A stretch of 64,000 nucleotides of DNA from Symbiodinium natans. Lineage: Eukaryota > Sar > Dinophyceae > Suessiales > Symbiodiniaceae. The stretch covers positions 542,703 to 606,702 of the forward strand of contig CAJNDS010000335.1 of NCBI GenBank assembly GCA_905221605.1, written 5' to 3'. The position numbers and the translations under genes are program-made. Shown in pieces: positions 42,391-52,130 of this stretch. The notes under the pieces are model-generated. The model searched no databases, was not told the DNA's origin, and was given only the letters and a program-made list of their open reading frames with translations. Every line of letters begins with the position of its first letter. The stretch's first letter is position 1.

Positions 42391-43656
42391 TTCTACAGCC
42401 CCTTAGAGCCCCAAAAAGGGTTTAGGGTTTAGGGTTCAGGGTTTAGGGTTCAGGATTCAGGGCTGAGGGTGCGTAAAGTTAGGGCTGCCGGGATGAAGGT
42501 TCGTACAGGGTCCCTAAAGTGTAGAGGGTTCGGCCTTCAAGGTTTGAGGTTTGAGGTTAGGGTTCAGGGTTTAGGGTTTGGGGTTTGGGGTTTGGGGTTT
42601 AGGGTTTGGGTTTAGGGTTTGGGGTTTGGGGTTTGGGGTTTGGTTTGAATTTATGGATTAACTCGAAAAACCCTTAACTAAGGCATGCTTTCTGCGTCAG
42701 GGAAGCGGGTCAAATTCAAGGACTAATTCCGTGCTTCAGGGGCATGGCCCACAAGACCCTCCCCTAAACCCTAAACCCTAAACCCTAAACCCTAAGCCCT
42801 AAACCCTAAACCCTTAACCCTAAACCCTTAGCGGAAGCCCTACGACCCAAGCCCTAAAAACCCGCCCTAACACCCTAAACCCTCCTAAGCTCTCAATTCT
42901 GAGCCCAAGACCCCTAAGCCTAAACCCTAAACCCTCTGAGCCCTGAACCCTAGTCCTCTGAGCCCTAAACCCTAAATCCCAAAACCCTAAACAATCTGAG
43001 CCCCAAACCCTAAACCCTAGGACCCGAGGATCCCCACTAGCAAATCTCTCAGAAACGTTCCCTGAACCCTGAACCCTAAACCCTAACCCTCAACCCTAAA
43101 CCCTAAACCCTAAACCCTAAACCCTAAACCCTAAACCCTAAACCTCTCTGCCATATAAACCTAAATGTTAAACACATTGGCGGTTTGATCAATTTTACCC
43201 CCATTGTTCAGCACGCATTTTGCGAGTTGATCCATTTCGGCCCCTCTGACCTCTCTGCCCCCCCCATTGTTCAGCACGAATTTGGCGATTTGATCCATTT
43301 CGGCCCCCTCTGATTCCGTTGGCCCCCCCATTGTTCACGCACTGCTACTCTGCGAGCCACGAAGCCAGCAGGTCACAGGACTGACTCAGGACTCAGGGTT
43401 CCTGGATGGAAGAACTTGAGGCCTGTGCGATTGATTGGCCTCTTGGCGCGTCTGAACAGAAAAAAATAAGCTTTCTGTTTTCTTAATGTTATGGGATTCT
43501 TTGGGCGGGAGGGTTTTTTCCGTTGCCTACACACACTGCTGGCCTAGCAAATGCTCGAAGTTGAGATGCTTGACCCAAAACCCTAAACCCAAAACCCTAA
43601 AGCCTAAACCCTAAAGCCTAAACCCTAAACCCCAAACCCTAAGCCCGAGCCCTATC

Positions 43657-43712
43657 CCAGGCACAAATCCACGGTAGAGGGCGCGTACCGCCGTGGCCAG
43701 GAGGGCGGCTTC
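43657..43712 (-). CDS. Candidate exon, EAALLATAVRALYRG
   Basis: Frame EAALLATAVRALYRGFVPG. The acceptor ACGACCCGAG|G is fair; a GA donor (CTGG|GATAGG) is possible. Confidence 0.4.
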
Positions 43713-43739
43713 CTCGGGTCGTTTAGGGCTTAGGGTTTA

Positions 43740-43905
43740 AAACCCGAAAACCTAACCCTGAACCCTGAACCCTGAACCCTGAACCCTGAACCCTGAACCC
43801 TAAACCCTAAACCCTCAACCCTCAACCCTAAACCCTAAACCCTAAACCCGAAACCCTGAACCCTGAACCCTGAACCCTGAACCCTGAACCCTGAACCCTG
43901 AACCG
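43740..43905 (-). repeat. CCCTGAA / CCCTAAA block
   Basis: Two runs of CCCTGAA (43757-43798 and 43857-43903) bracket CCCTAAA and CCCTCAA units. Confidence 0.95.
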
Positions 43906-43912
43906 TACTCAC

Positions 43913-43980
43913 GAAGTGCCCCGATCCACCAAGTAGAGGACCCCATTCTTCACGAAACCGGCCAGGCTTATGCACCAACC
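43913..43980 (-). CDS. Candidate exon, SLAGFVKNGVLYLVDRG
   Basis: Frame GWCISLAGFVKNGVLYLVDR, acceptor GTGGAGTTTCAG|G and donor CACTTC|GTGAGT, a consensus site. It is one of the best-bounded candidates. Confidence 0.55.
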
Positions 43981-44433
43981 CTGAAACTCCACAATTGAGG
44001 TTCAGAGATTAGGGCTCTTTTGGGCTTAGGGTTTAGGGTTTGGGGTTTGGGGTTTGTTTAGGGCTTAGGGTTTAGGGTACTTGGAGAATATGGTGCTTGT
44101 AGCCCCACTGAAATTGTACTTGTAGTCGGTTTAGGGTTTAGGGTTTAGGGTTCAGGGTTCAGGGTTCAGGGTTCAGGGTTCAGGGTTCAGGGTTCAGGGT
44201 TGAGGGTTCAGGGTTCAGGGTTCAGGGTTCAGGGTTTAGGGTTTAGGGTTTAGGGTTCAGGGTTTAGGGATGGAGGGCTCAGGCCTGTGGGCTTGGGGGC
44301 TCAGGGGGTCAGAGCTGTTCGGCCTCAGGGTTGAGGGCGTCTTGGAGTTTAGGATTTTGGGGTTTGGGGGTCTTGGACGAGTAGGGTTTTAGGGCTTAGG
44401 GCTTGGGGTCTCGGGTGGCAGGGCTTTTGACGA

Positions 44434-44616
44434 GACCCGGGAGTAACCTAGGAATGAAACGGGTAATTACCCTTTTTTGGTTTTAAGGGGATTATACCCT
44501 AAACCCTAAACCCTAAACCCTAATCCCTAATCCCTAAACCCTAAACCCAAACCCCCCCCCCCAAAAAAAAAAATAATAAATAAAATAATAATAATCATAA
44601 GGGCCGACTCCGGGTC
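44434..44616. mobile_element. Palindromic element interrupted by telomere repeats
   Basis: Left end GACCCGGGAGTAACCTAGGA and right end GGCCGACTCCGGGTC are inverted, as in the copy at 20800-20889. A (CCCTAAA)n run (44498-44550) and a C/A tract lie inside. Confidence 0.55.
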
Positions 44617-44889
44617 CTAGTTGACTTGGCTCCACTTAGGGTTTACAGAAATTGTATAGGGTTTGGGTCCCAATAACGTTTTGACCGAAACGTTTTGAGC
44701 GAAAGTTCTGAGCGAAAGTTTTGAGCGAAGTTTTTTTTTGGAGCCACTTTTTGTTTTGGGAAGGGCGGGGGGTTGGGTGGGCTTGGCTTTGGGAGCCAGT
44801 TTTGTGCTTTGGGAAGCCGATTTTTAACCCTAAACCCTAAACCCTAAACCCTAAACCCTAAACCCTAAACCCTAAACCCTAAACCCAGA

Positions 44890-45150
44890 ACCCTGAACAG
44901 TTGGGAGCTGGGCTTTGGCTGTGGGAGCCCTTTGGGCTTTGGAGGCCAATTTTGGGCTTTGGGAGCGAAGCTTTGGGCTCTGGAGCCAATTTTGGGTTTT
45001 GGGAGCGAATTTTCGGCTTGGGGGGGTCAATTTTGGGCTTTGTAGCCAATTTTGGGTGCCAGTTTTGGGCTTGGGGAGCCAATTTTGGGCTTTGGGAGCC
45101 AGGCTTTGGGCTTTGGGAGCCACTTTTCGGCTTGGGGAGCCAATTTTGAG
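44890..45150. repeat. Minisatellite, unit about 21-27 bp (AGCCAATTTTGGGCTTTGGG)
   Basis: Ten or more diverged copies. Open frames on both strands (LGFGS.., SPKLAP..) are repeat products. It lies between a CCCTAAA block and a TTTAGGG block, in the place where an exon would be expected. Confidence 0.85.
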
Positions 45151-45250
45151 GGTTTAGGGTTTAGGGTTTAGGGTAGCTGTAAAATTTTAATACCTAGCTG
45201 CCTTATTCAGGAACCCAGTAAGCCCAAAAAGGCTAAGGATCTAAAGTTAC

Positions 45251-45358
45251 AGTAAAGCAAAACAGAGACTGCCGCGGAGAGGCCAGCACCAGGCCACAAC
45301 CAACGAAAGCGACTTCGCCGTCCATCTGCTGGGATCCGCCGTTTTGACGCGCCCAGCG
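45251..45358 (-). CDS. Candidate exon, 36 codons, RWARQNGGSQQMDGEVAF
   Basis: Frame RWARQNGGSQQMDGEVAFVG then CGLVLASPRQSLFCFT, a whole number of codons. Acceptor CGAGATTCCCAG|C and donor TTTACT|GTAACT. Confidence 0.5.
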
Positions 45359-45432
45359 CTGGGAATCTCGTAAGGTGTAGGGTCCCGCGTCTAGGATGTG
45401 GAACCCTAAACCCTAAACCCTAAAGCCTAAAC

Positions 45433-45519
45433 CCTGCGGGCCTTCGGTTCAAGGGGGCAAGGCCTTTGCCCAAGAAAGCTGTAGGTTTGATGATGTCAAA
45501 CATCTCGGCGTTCAGTGCT
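45433..45519 (-). CDS. Candidate exon, ALNAEMFDIIKPTAFL
   Basis: Strong acceptor TACCTCTTGTTGCAG|A. Frame ALNAEMFDIIKPTAFLGKGL then APLNRRPA. Donor GCAGG|GTTTAGGG. This and the previous candidate are 75 bases apart. Confidence 0.55.
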
Positions 45520-46355
45520 CTGCAACAAGAGGTACGGTACATGTTTGGTAGGGTTGAAGTTAAGGTTGAAACGCTTAGTGCTGCGAATCTACCCCAACCC
45601 TGGGCCCTAAACCACTGGTCTTGGGTCTACAGGCTGTTCTGTGCCTGAAGACTTGATGGATCATCGCGCGCTTGTGTTTGGCGACTGAGCAGGGTTCAGG
45701 GTCTAGGATTAAGGGTTTCGGGCTAATCCTTACCTACTTCTAAACCCCTGAACTGGATAACCCAGCTATCAGATGGCCTACAACCCCAATTACGAGTAGT
45801 TAGCAAGCCCTCTGAACCTTCACGTAACCCTACATGCAAGGAAGGTTCCAACCTACATGCAAGGAATGTTCTTTCAGACTTACTGGTATCCCCAAAACCC
45901 TAAACCGTGATTTCCAAGTTAAAGGAATACTCCGAGTGTGAGATACCATGCGAACCTATGCTACCCTGGCGCGAACTATCCCTTGCCCAAGATACGGCCC
46001 AAGTAAGCCTGAATCGCAACTTTAATGACGTCTCCTACGAAGCCCTCAACCCTGAACCCTGAACCCCAAAAACAGGCCCTAAGCCCTAACCCCTAAACAC
46101 CCCTTCAGCGCTCCTATTTCAATCGACCATGGATCCCGTCAACCCACACCTTGAGCCCTAGTTGGAGGTTCATGGGTTTTCGGGTCTAGGGTTTAGGGTA
46201 GCTTAGCCAGGGTGTAGCCGGGTTTTTGGAGGTAGAATAGCTTTACTGGAAGGTGCAACTGGCTTTTGCCGTATGCAGTGTACTTGCAACCCTGCATGTT
46301 TTATGAATAACTACTCATGAACCTTCAAGACAACTCTACGCCCGAAACCCAAAAC
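45520..46355. other. Unique spacer
   Basis: Little telomere repeat here. Direct repeats of CCTACATGCAAGGAA (about 45830-45865) and some degenerate heptamers are seen; no well-bounded exon. Confidence 0.4.
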
Positions 46356-46413
46356 CTCCCGACACTGCTCGGCTTTCTGAGAGCTCGCTGCGCTTGCTGA
46401 CTCCACCGGGCCA
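46356..46413 (-). CDS. Candidate exon, WPGGVSKRSELSESR
   Basis: Strong acceptor CGAGCTTCCTTGCAG|T. Frame WPGGVSKRSELSESRAVSG and donor GGGAG|GTTTTGGG. Confidence 0.5.
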
Positions 46414-46633
46414 CTGCAAGGAAGCTCGCGCGATTGGTAGGGGCTTAGGGCTTGGTGGGATCATAAGGTTTGCAGTTTAGGGCTTATTGTGGTTCATGGC
46501 TTAGAAGGTGTAAGGTATAGGGCTTTGTCTGGTTCAGGGCTTTTCAGGTTTTAAGTTTAGGGCTTATCAGGTCTAAAGTTTAGTGCTTATTGTGGTTCAA
46601 GGTAAGGTTTAAACTTTAGCGTGGGCGTGAGGT

Positions 46634-46723
46634 TCAGGTTGTCAGGGGCTGGAGGGTGTGCCCGGCGATGCGCTTGCAGTGTGTCCAAGGAAATCGGCTG
46701 AATGCTTTATCGGACCCTGCGGG
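46634..46723 (-). CDS. Candidate terminal exon, PAGSDKAFSRFPWTHCKR
   Basis: Frame PAGSDKAFSRFPWTHCKRIA then GHTLQPLTT and a TGA stop at 46636-46634. The acceptor is AACCCTTGGCTAG|C. It could be the last exon of one gene. Confidence 0.4.
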   Translation of the reverse strand, partial: PAGSDKAFSRFPWTHCKRIAGHTLQPLTT

Positions 46724-46838
46724 CTAGCCAAGGGTTTTGATTTTTAACACTACAGCCCTAAACCCTAAACCCTAAACTTTAAACCCTAAACCCTAAACCC
46801 TGAACCCTAAACCCCTTTGTAGTTCGGTTCCTGAACAC

Positions 46839-46916
46839 CTTGGTAACCCCAGGGTCCACCTTAAGCCATTCAAGTCCCCAGAGAACGCGTTGCTGCACAA
46901 AAGAACAGCCGGCAGC
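46839..46916 (-). CDS. Candidate exon, AAGCSFVQQRVLWGLEW
   Basis: 26 codons, AAGCSFVQQRVLWGLEWLKV then DPGVTK. Acceptor CGCAGTCCTTCATGAG|G and donor CCAAG|GTGTTC. Confidence 0.5.
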
Positions 46917-47451
46917 CTCATGAAGGACTGCGAAAACTTGACAGTAGGACAAAGGGTATAGCTATACAAGCACCGACGCCCAGCTAGTGTACAACAACTA
47001 TCTACGCCCTAAACGCCTTACGCGAGTCACCCTGCACACCCCCCCCCCCCGGACATGTTAGGTTTGGAGTCTCTGGGCCCGAAAACACTACATGAGAGGC
47101 TCCTGCCTGAGGGCTTCCGGGCGAGGGTTTGGGGTTAGGCTCTGAGTTGGGATTCAAGGCCTACGGTTTAGGAGGGTTCAAAAGCTTCGCTGTAGGATGT
47201 CCGAAACAAAAAAACCTCACCCTAAACCCTAAACCCTATAAACCCCAAAGGGAAGGCCCATTTGGCAAAGACGTCGGCAGGTGCTGGCAGAAATTTACGA
47301 CACCTTAACCCGAAACCCTAAGCCCTGAACGCTAGTTCATCCCACCCCTATGTCCTCGACAACCCCTCGAACCCCTAGGCCCTTGTAACCCCTAACCCTA
47401 ACCCCCTAAACTGCACCCTTTACTCTAAACCCTAAACCCTAAACCCTAAAC

Positions 47452-47516
47452 CTGTTTGAGTGAGCGAGGTGCCTCCGGCGTGCCTCGGTCAGGTGAAAGC
47501 CGATTACACCTACGGC
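47452..47516 (-). CDS. Candidate exon, AVGVIGFHLTEARRRHL
   Basis: Strong acceptor CAAAGCTCTTCTTTAG|G. Frame AVGVIGFHLTEARRRHLAHS. Donor AACAG|GTTTAGGG, a consensus exon end joined to a telomere-heptamer intron. Confidence 0.55.
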
Positions 47517-48063
47517 CTAAAGAAGAGCTTTGAGTCTAGGGTTCAGGGCTTAGGGTTTAGGGTCTAAATCTGTGGGGCTTCAAGCTTAGTGGGCTTAAGG
47601 TCACTAGGCACTAAAGCCCTATACCACAAAACGTTCGAACCCTATAAACCCTTTCAGCTCATGCAAGGCCCACAAACCCAAAAAACGATACCCTTAAAAC
47701 CCTGTAAGCTTTGCAAAAGCCATAACTACACCCTTTACATCCTATAAAGCCTCAAACCCTGACAAAGCCAAACGGCCCTGTAAACACGAAAGTTTCTTTA
47801 AAGCTTCAAAAAAGCCCACGAAGCCTACGAAGCCTCTACACCATAACCCTAAGCCCCAAACCCTAAACCCTAAACCCTAAACCCTAAACCCTAAACCCTA
47901 GACCCTAAAAAGCATAAAAGCCCCCATAAACATCTCCGGGCTGCTCACTGTGAGTTGACTTTAGGGTTTAATTGGGGCTGAACACATGGTGATTTCGCTA
48001 AATTATGGTACCTTTTGGGATCCTGATTATAAGACGGCCCCTCTTACTAGGGCACCCAGAAAG

Positions 48064-48066
48064 GGC

Positions 48067-48118
<52 letters not shown>

Positions 48119-48122
48119 CGGT

Positions 48123-48154
<32 letters not shown>

Positions 48155-48155
48155 G
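48064..48155 (+). repeat. (GGGTTGA)n block
   Basis: Twelve units, one with a base change, then TTTAGGG and TTCAGGG units. Confidence 0.95.
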
Positions 48156-48277
48156 GTTTAGGGTTTAGGGTTCAGGGTTCAGGGTTCAGGGTTTAGGGTT
48201 TAGGGTTTAGGGTTTAGGGTTAGGGTTTAGGGTTTAGGGTCCCGAAGCCCAAATGCTAAACCCTAAACCGCCTAAGC

Positions 48278-48347
48278 GTTTGCGGCTTTCTTGCTCAGAG
48301 CACGAAGGGCTCCTAAAAGTCTGTGCATGTCACACGGAGACGATCTC
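48278..48347 (-). CDS. Candidate exon, CDMHRLLGALRALSKK
   Basis: Frame RSSPCDMHRLLGALRALSKK then AAN. Acceptor GCCCCTTCGAAG|G and GC donor CAAAC|GCTTAGGCGG. Confidence 0.45.
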
Positions 48348-48590
48348 CTTCGAAGGGGCGTTTGGGGCCTAAGACGTGGGGCTTGAGGGCTTAAGGGCTT
48401 CGGTTTAGGGCTCAGGGCTTGGGGCCTTTAGGGCCTTTAGGTCTTTAGGGCTTTAGGGTGTAGGGCGGGCTTAGGGTTGGTTTAGGGTTTAGGGTTTTGG
48501 GTGTTGGGTTTAGGATTCAGGGTTCAGGGTTCAGGGTTTAGGGTTTCGGGTTTAGGGTTTAGGGTTTAGGGTCTAGGAACCAGCACACAC

Positions 48591-48643
48591 CAGTGAAGTG
48601 ATCACTGCACCCGAACTCCTGGCATAATGTGAAGGCACCCTTT
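48591..48643 (-). CDS. Candidate exon, KGAFTLCQEFGCSDHF
   Basis: Frame KGAFTLCQEFGCSDHFTG. Acceptor TGTCGCGTAAG|A and donor CACTG|GTGTGT. The two cysteines and the histidine might bind metal with a neighbouring exon. Confidence 0.4.
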
Positions 48644-48661
48644 CTTACGCGACAGGAAGTA

Positions 48662-48784
48662 GGGGCACAAAAGGCCACATAAACCTAAGGATCCTACAAA
48701 CAGGGTTTTTTCGGAGTCCTCCTTAGAGGGGCCCTGAAACCCCGATAGTAGGATCCTTGTGCTTATGTGTGTTCTGTGGGCCCC
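48662..48784. mobile_element. 123-bp palindromic element
   Basis: GGGGCACAAAAGGCCACATA and AACCTAAGGATCCTAC at the left mirror GTAGGATCCTTGTGCTTATG and the right end GGGCCCC. It directly abuts the next palindromic element at 48794. Confidence 0.6.
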
Positions 48785-48793
48785 TAGAAACTA

Positions 48794-48920
48794 GGCTGCC
48801 CAGTAACCAAGGCTTAAAAAGGGTGGCCATTTTTTGCTTAAAGGGTTTTTTTTTGCTTAAAGGGTTTTATAAGGGAACCTAAGCCGCCCAAAAAGGGAAT
48901 AAGTGTACTACTGGGCATCC
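48794..48920. mobile_element. Palindromic element, GGTAGCCCAGT family
   Basis: GGCTGCCCAGTAACCA and TACTACTGGGCATC are inverted. CTAGAAA occurs next to both ends and may be a target duplication. The interior has AAGGGTGGCC and TTATAAGGGAACC as in the other copies. Confidence 0.6.
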
Positions 48921-48942
48921 TAGAAAAGGACTTGGCTTGAAG

Positions 48943-49143
48943 CTCTTAGGGTTTTAGGGTTTTAGGGTTTTAGGGTTCTAGGGTTTTAGGGTTCTAGGGT
49001 TCTAGGGTTTAGGGTTTTAGGGTTTTAGGGTTTTAGGGTTTTAGGGTTTTAGGGTTTTAGGGTTTTAGGGTTTTAGGGTTTTAGGGTTTTAGGGTGTTAG
49101 GGTTGTAGGGTTTTAGGGTTTAGGGTTTTAGGGTTTAGGGTTG
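48943..49143 (+). repeat. (TTTTAGGG)n octamer block
   Basis: Over 20 octamers with some TTCTAGGG. The unit equals the telomere repeat known from Chlamydomonas, here next to heptamer arrays. Confidence 0.95.
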
Positions 49144-49152
49144 ATACCGTAC

Positions 49153-49221
49153 GAGAACGCCCAACAAAAGCAGCCAGTACAGCAACCGGTGGTTGGGGGG
49201 CACTGGGGTGGCTTTTCGCCC
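49153..49221 (-). CDS. Candidate exon with transmembrane helix
   Basis: Frame GRKATPVPPNHRLLYWLLLL then GVL, a textbook hydrophobic helix. Acceptor AGGATTCTAG|G and donor GTTCTC|GTACGG. Confidence 0.55.
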
Positions 49222-49280
49222 CTAGAATCCTCATTATATTCTAGGAACCCCAGAAAAGAGTACCCGGATTATGGTCAGTT

Positions 49281-49365
49281 CTCAAAATAATGGTCCCTTT
49301 TGGGGTGTCCTAAATATTCGGGGCCGCCTTATACTAAGGACCCCAAAAGGGACCATATTTTGGAG
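49281..49365. mobile_element. 85-bp near-perfect palindrome
   Basis: CTCAAAATAATGGTCCCTTT and its complement AAAGGGACCATATTTTGGAG flank a 30-base middle. Partial relatives are visible near 30035, 48000 and 53110. Confidence 0.65.
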
Positions 49366-49460
49366 AAATATGAGGCAGGGTTTATCCTGCTAGTATGCCC
49401 AACAGGACACCCCATATATTCACCCACACCTATTCATGCGGAACCCTACAACCAATCCTT

Positions 49461-49566
49461 AGTAGCCCAGTAACCACATTTTGATAAGGGTACCCCCTTT
49501 TTTTGCTTGGTTGCCTTATAAGGAAACCCAGAACCCAAAAAATGGTAGAGGGTACACCTGGGCAAC
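49461..49566. mobile_element. Palindromic element, GGTAGCCCAGT family
   Basis: AGTAGCCCAGTAACCACATT at the left and GGTACACCTGGGCAAC at the right. The interior is AAGGGTACCCCC...TTATAAGGAAACCCAG. Confidence 0.6.
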
Positions 49567-49939
49567 AGGGTATGGCACCTACGTTCCCGAACAAACTCTT
49601 CAACATGGATGCCCACGAGGATTCATTGTGTAAGTTGCCCTAGACCGAAACCCTGAACCCTGAACCCTAAACTCTCCAGCCATCCAGCCCTCCAGCCCTC
49701 CCACCCTCCAACCCTAAACCCTAAACCCTAAACCCTAAACCCGAAAGACGGGGTAGCAGTTTAGGGCTCGGGGCTTCTTCATGGAAGATTAGGGTTTAGG
49801 GTAGTCAGGGTGGTGGACTGTCAAGCAGTCCGACAACACCTGGGCCAGAAGGGTGAGGTCCTTGCCCCACGCCGTCATACGTTGACTTCCGTCACGCGAA
49901 AATCCTCGGAGGGCGCCTTTCGCAATGGCTCCAGGAAGG

Positions 49940-50149
49940 TCATCTTCTTGATGACTCTTCCAACTTTGGTGTGTGTGTGCAAAGTGCTAGGGAGGAATCA
50001 CCAACGATGAGCACCTGAGATCTCACCATCGGTAGAAAGGCAGGCGTGTAAAGAGCCTTTGATGAGACGAACAACTTCAGAATGGAAGGGGGAGGGGATC
50101 CCGGCTTGGCAGCCGCTTCCTGAGCACTGCACTTGCCCAGTGTCTTCGC
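49940..50149 (-). CDS. Longest candidate exon, 69 codons plus stop
   Basis: Acceptor ACAAATCAG|G. Frame AKTLGKCSAQEAAAK, KPGSPPPSILKLFVSSKALY, TPAFLPMVRSQVLIVGD, SSLALCTHTPKLEESSRR, then TGA at 49942-49940. A 40-base internal GTGAGA...CCCTAG stretch could also be a tiny intron leading to a second open frame (KVGRVIKKMTFLEPL). It may be a terminal exon; I do not recognise the protein. Confidence 0.5.
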   Translation of the reverse strand, partial: AKTLGKCSAQEAAAKPGSPPPSILKLFVSSKALYTPAFLPMVRSQVLIVGDSSLALCTHTPKLEESSRR

Positions 50150-50538
50150 CTGATTTGTTTTTTTGTTAATTGGGGTTTCTGCGTGCGGTTTGGGGATAAG
50201 CCTAGACCTTCAAACCCTCAAGGGCAAACCCCTCGACCCTAAATGTGAGCAAGGGGCCCCTAGCCCTGCGCTCGAAGTTCCAGGGAGGTTTAGGAGAGCC
50301 CTAAATTCAGGGTTTGGCATTTAGGGTTTCAGGTTTAGGGATAGGTCTTCGCACTTTAGTAAGCCAAAGAGACCCCGCCCTGAAAACCTTGTGAACCCCT
50401 AAACCCTGAACCCTCAACCCTAAACCCCCAAACCCCAAACCCTCAATCCGCAACTCTAAACCCCAAACCTTAAATCCTCAACCCTAACCCCTAAATCCTC
50501 AACCAGAAACCCTAAACCCTAAATCCCCAGACCCTAAC

Positions 50539-50625
50539 CCCAGCCTGGAGACAGCGCCTGCCCAGTGAGTGTGGAGTTGGGTGCCTGTGGTCTTGTTTTG
50601 GGGGTGACTGTCCTTCAGGGGGAAC
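50539..50625 (-). CDS. Candidate exon, VPPEGQSPPKQDHRH
   Basis: 29 codons, VPPEGQSPPKQDHRHPTPHS then LGRRCLQAG. Acceptor TTTGAGGTCTCAG|G and donor CTGGG|GTTAGGG. Confidence 0.45.
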
Positions 50626-50845
50626 CTGAGACCTCAAACCCCTAAATCCTAAACCCTAAACCCTAAACCCTAAACCCTAAACCCTAAACCCTAAAACCCC
50701 AAACCCTTAAACCGTAAAGGAAGCAAATCATCAACTCCCTGATCGAGCTTCCACCCATCCGACTACTACATGGAGGTTCATGGTACTTATCACCCAAGCA
50801 TAGCTGCAACGGTGAAAGATGGGTCATAAGTGCAGTTCTCATCTA

Positions 50846-50909
50846 GACCCAAGGAATAACATTGAACCAAAGGCCCAAACATATCTGAATAGGGGCCTAC
50901 TCTGGGTCC
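50846..50909. mobile_element. Short palindromic element
   Basis: GACCCAAGGAATAAC and GGGGCCTACTCTGGGTC ends match the family at 20800 and 44434 in shortened form. Confidence 0.4.
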
Positions 50910-51294
50910 TAGTCATTGGGCTGAGAAGCACAGAGCCGAGGTTTAGGGCTAAGTGTTTTTAGGCTTAGGGATTAGGGCCTGGGGCTTTGAGGTTTAGGGT
51001 TTAGGGCTTGGAATTCGGGCCTAAACCCTAAAACACCCATAAACCCCTTATACCCCCTTGTACCACCCTTGTACCACCCTTGTACCACCCTGAGGGTCAG
51101 CGGTTTAAGGTTTGAGTTCGGGTGACAGAGCCTTGACTCTGCAAAGTCCCGAAAGCCGTTTGCATTGCAGTTGAGCTCCCAAAGGGGTTTAGGGTTAGGG
51201 TTTAGGGTTTTGGGTTTTAGGGTTTTGGGTTTTAGGGTTTAGGGTCTGGGGTCTAGGGTTTAGGGTCTAGGGTTTTGCGTTCACGAGACCGTCG

Positions 51295-51420
51295 AAAACG
51301 AGCACAGGCTCCTGCTGCAGCGAAGACCGCGCTTTGTCGCACAGGAGCGCGTGCTGCTGCAAGTGACTTATGCTGTAGAGGCAACTTGACATGGACATCC
51401 GGTTGCCTGTGTCGCCTTGC
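51295..51420 (-). CDS. Candidate exon, 42 codons
   Basis: Frame QGDTGNRMSMSSCLYSISHL, then QQHALLCDKARSSLQQEPVL and VFDGLV. Acceptor TAAGATCTGCGCAG|G and donor GGTCTC|GTGAAC. It is helical and cysteine-containing, with no known domain. Two other frames are also open over part of it. Confidence 0.5.
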
Positions 51421-51623
51421 CTGCGCAGATCTTAACCTATGATTCTTGCTTTGGGTTTAAGATTTTGGGCTTAGGAGACCCAATAGTTCACGGTACTAAG
51501 TGGGGGGTTCTACCAGCGGTCTGGGCACTACCCCAACCCTATCGAAACCTTTCCCGGACCCCATCCAACATGAGGTCTAAGTAGGGCTAAACCCTGAGCC
51601 CTGAACCCTAAACCCTACCTCAT

Positions 51624-51728
51624 GGTAGCCCAGTAACCATATTGTAACGAGGGCACCCTTTTTGGGGATGGTTACTTTATAAAGAAACCCTGAGCCCGAA
51701 AAAGAGAAAAGGGGACCACTGGGCTACC
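51624..51728. mobile_element. Palindromic element, GGTAGCCCAGT family
   Basis: GGTAGCCCAGTAACCATATT and GGGACCACTGGGCTACC are inverted over 105 bp. It directly abuts a CCCTAAA block. Confidence 0.65.
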
Positions 51729-51755
51729 CTAAACCCTAAACCCTAAACCCTAAAC

Positions 51756-51839
51756 CCCTAGAGGCCCCGAAAAGACGTCTCCCTGGGCTCCGCACCCCTT
51801 GTCCACGCTCGCCCCCGCGAGCGCGCTTCGAACATTCAT
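51756..51839 (-). CDS. Candidate exon, MNVRSALAGASVDKG
   Basis: 28 codons, MNVRSALAGASVDKGCGAQG then DVFSGPLG. Acceptor CCTAGCGCACAG|A and donor TAGGG|GTTTAGGG. Confidence 0.5.
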
Positions 51840-51849
51840 CTGTGCGCTA

Positions 51850-52130
51850 GGGTTCGGGGTTTGGGGTTTGGGGTTTGGGGTTTAGGGTTTAGGGTTTAGG
51901 GTTCGGGGTCTAGGGTTTAGGGTTTAGGGTTTAGGGTTTAGGGTTTAGGGTTTAGGGTTTAGGGCTTAGGGTTTAGGGTTTAGGGTTTAGGGTTTAGGGT
52001 TTGGGGTTTGGGGTTTGGGGTTTGGGGTTTAGGGTTTGGGGTTTGGGGTTTGGGGTTTAGGGTTTAGGGTTTGGGGTTTTGGGGTTTGGGGTTTGGGGTT
52101 TAGGGTTTGGGGTTTGGGGTTTGGGGTCTT
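51850..52130 (+). repeat. Mixed TTTAGGG / TTTGGGG block
   Basis: Around 38 heptamers in which runs of TTTGGGG and TTTAGGG alternate. Confidence 0.95.
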
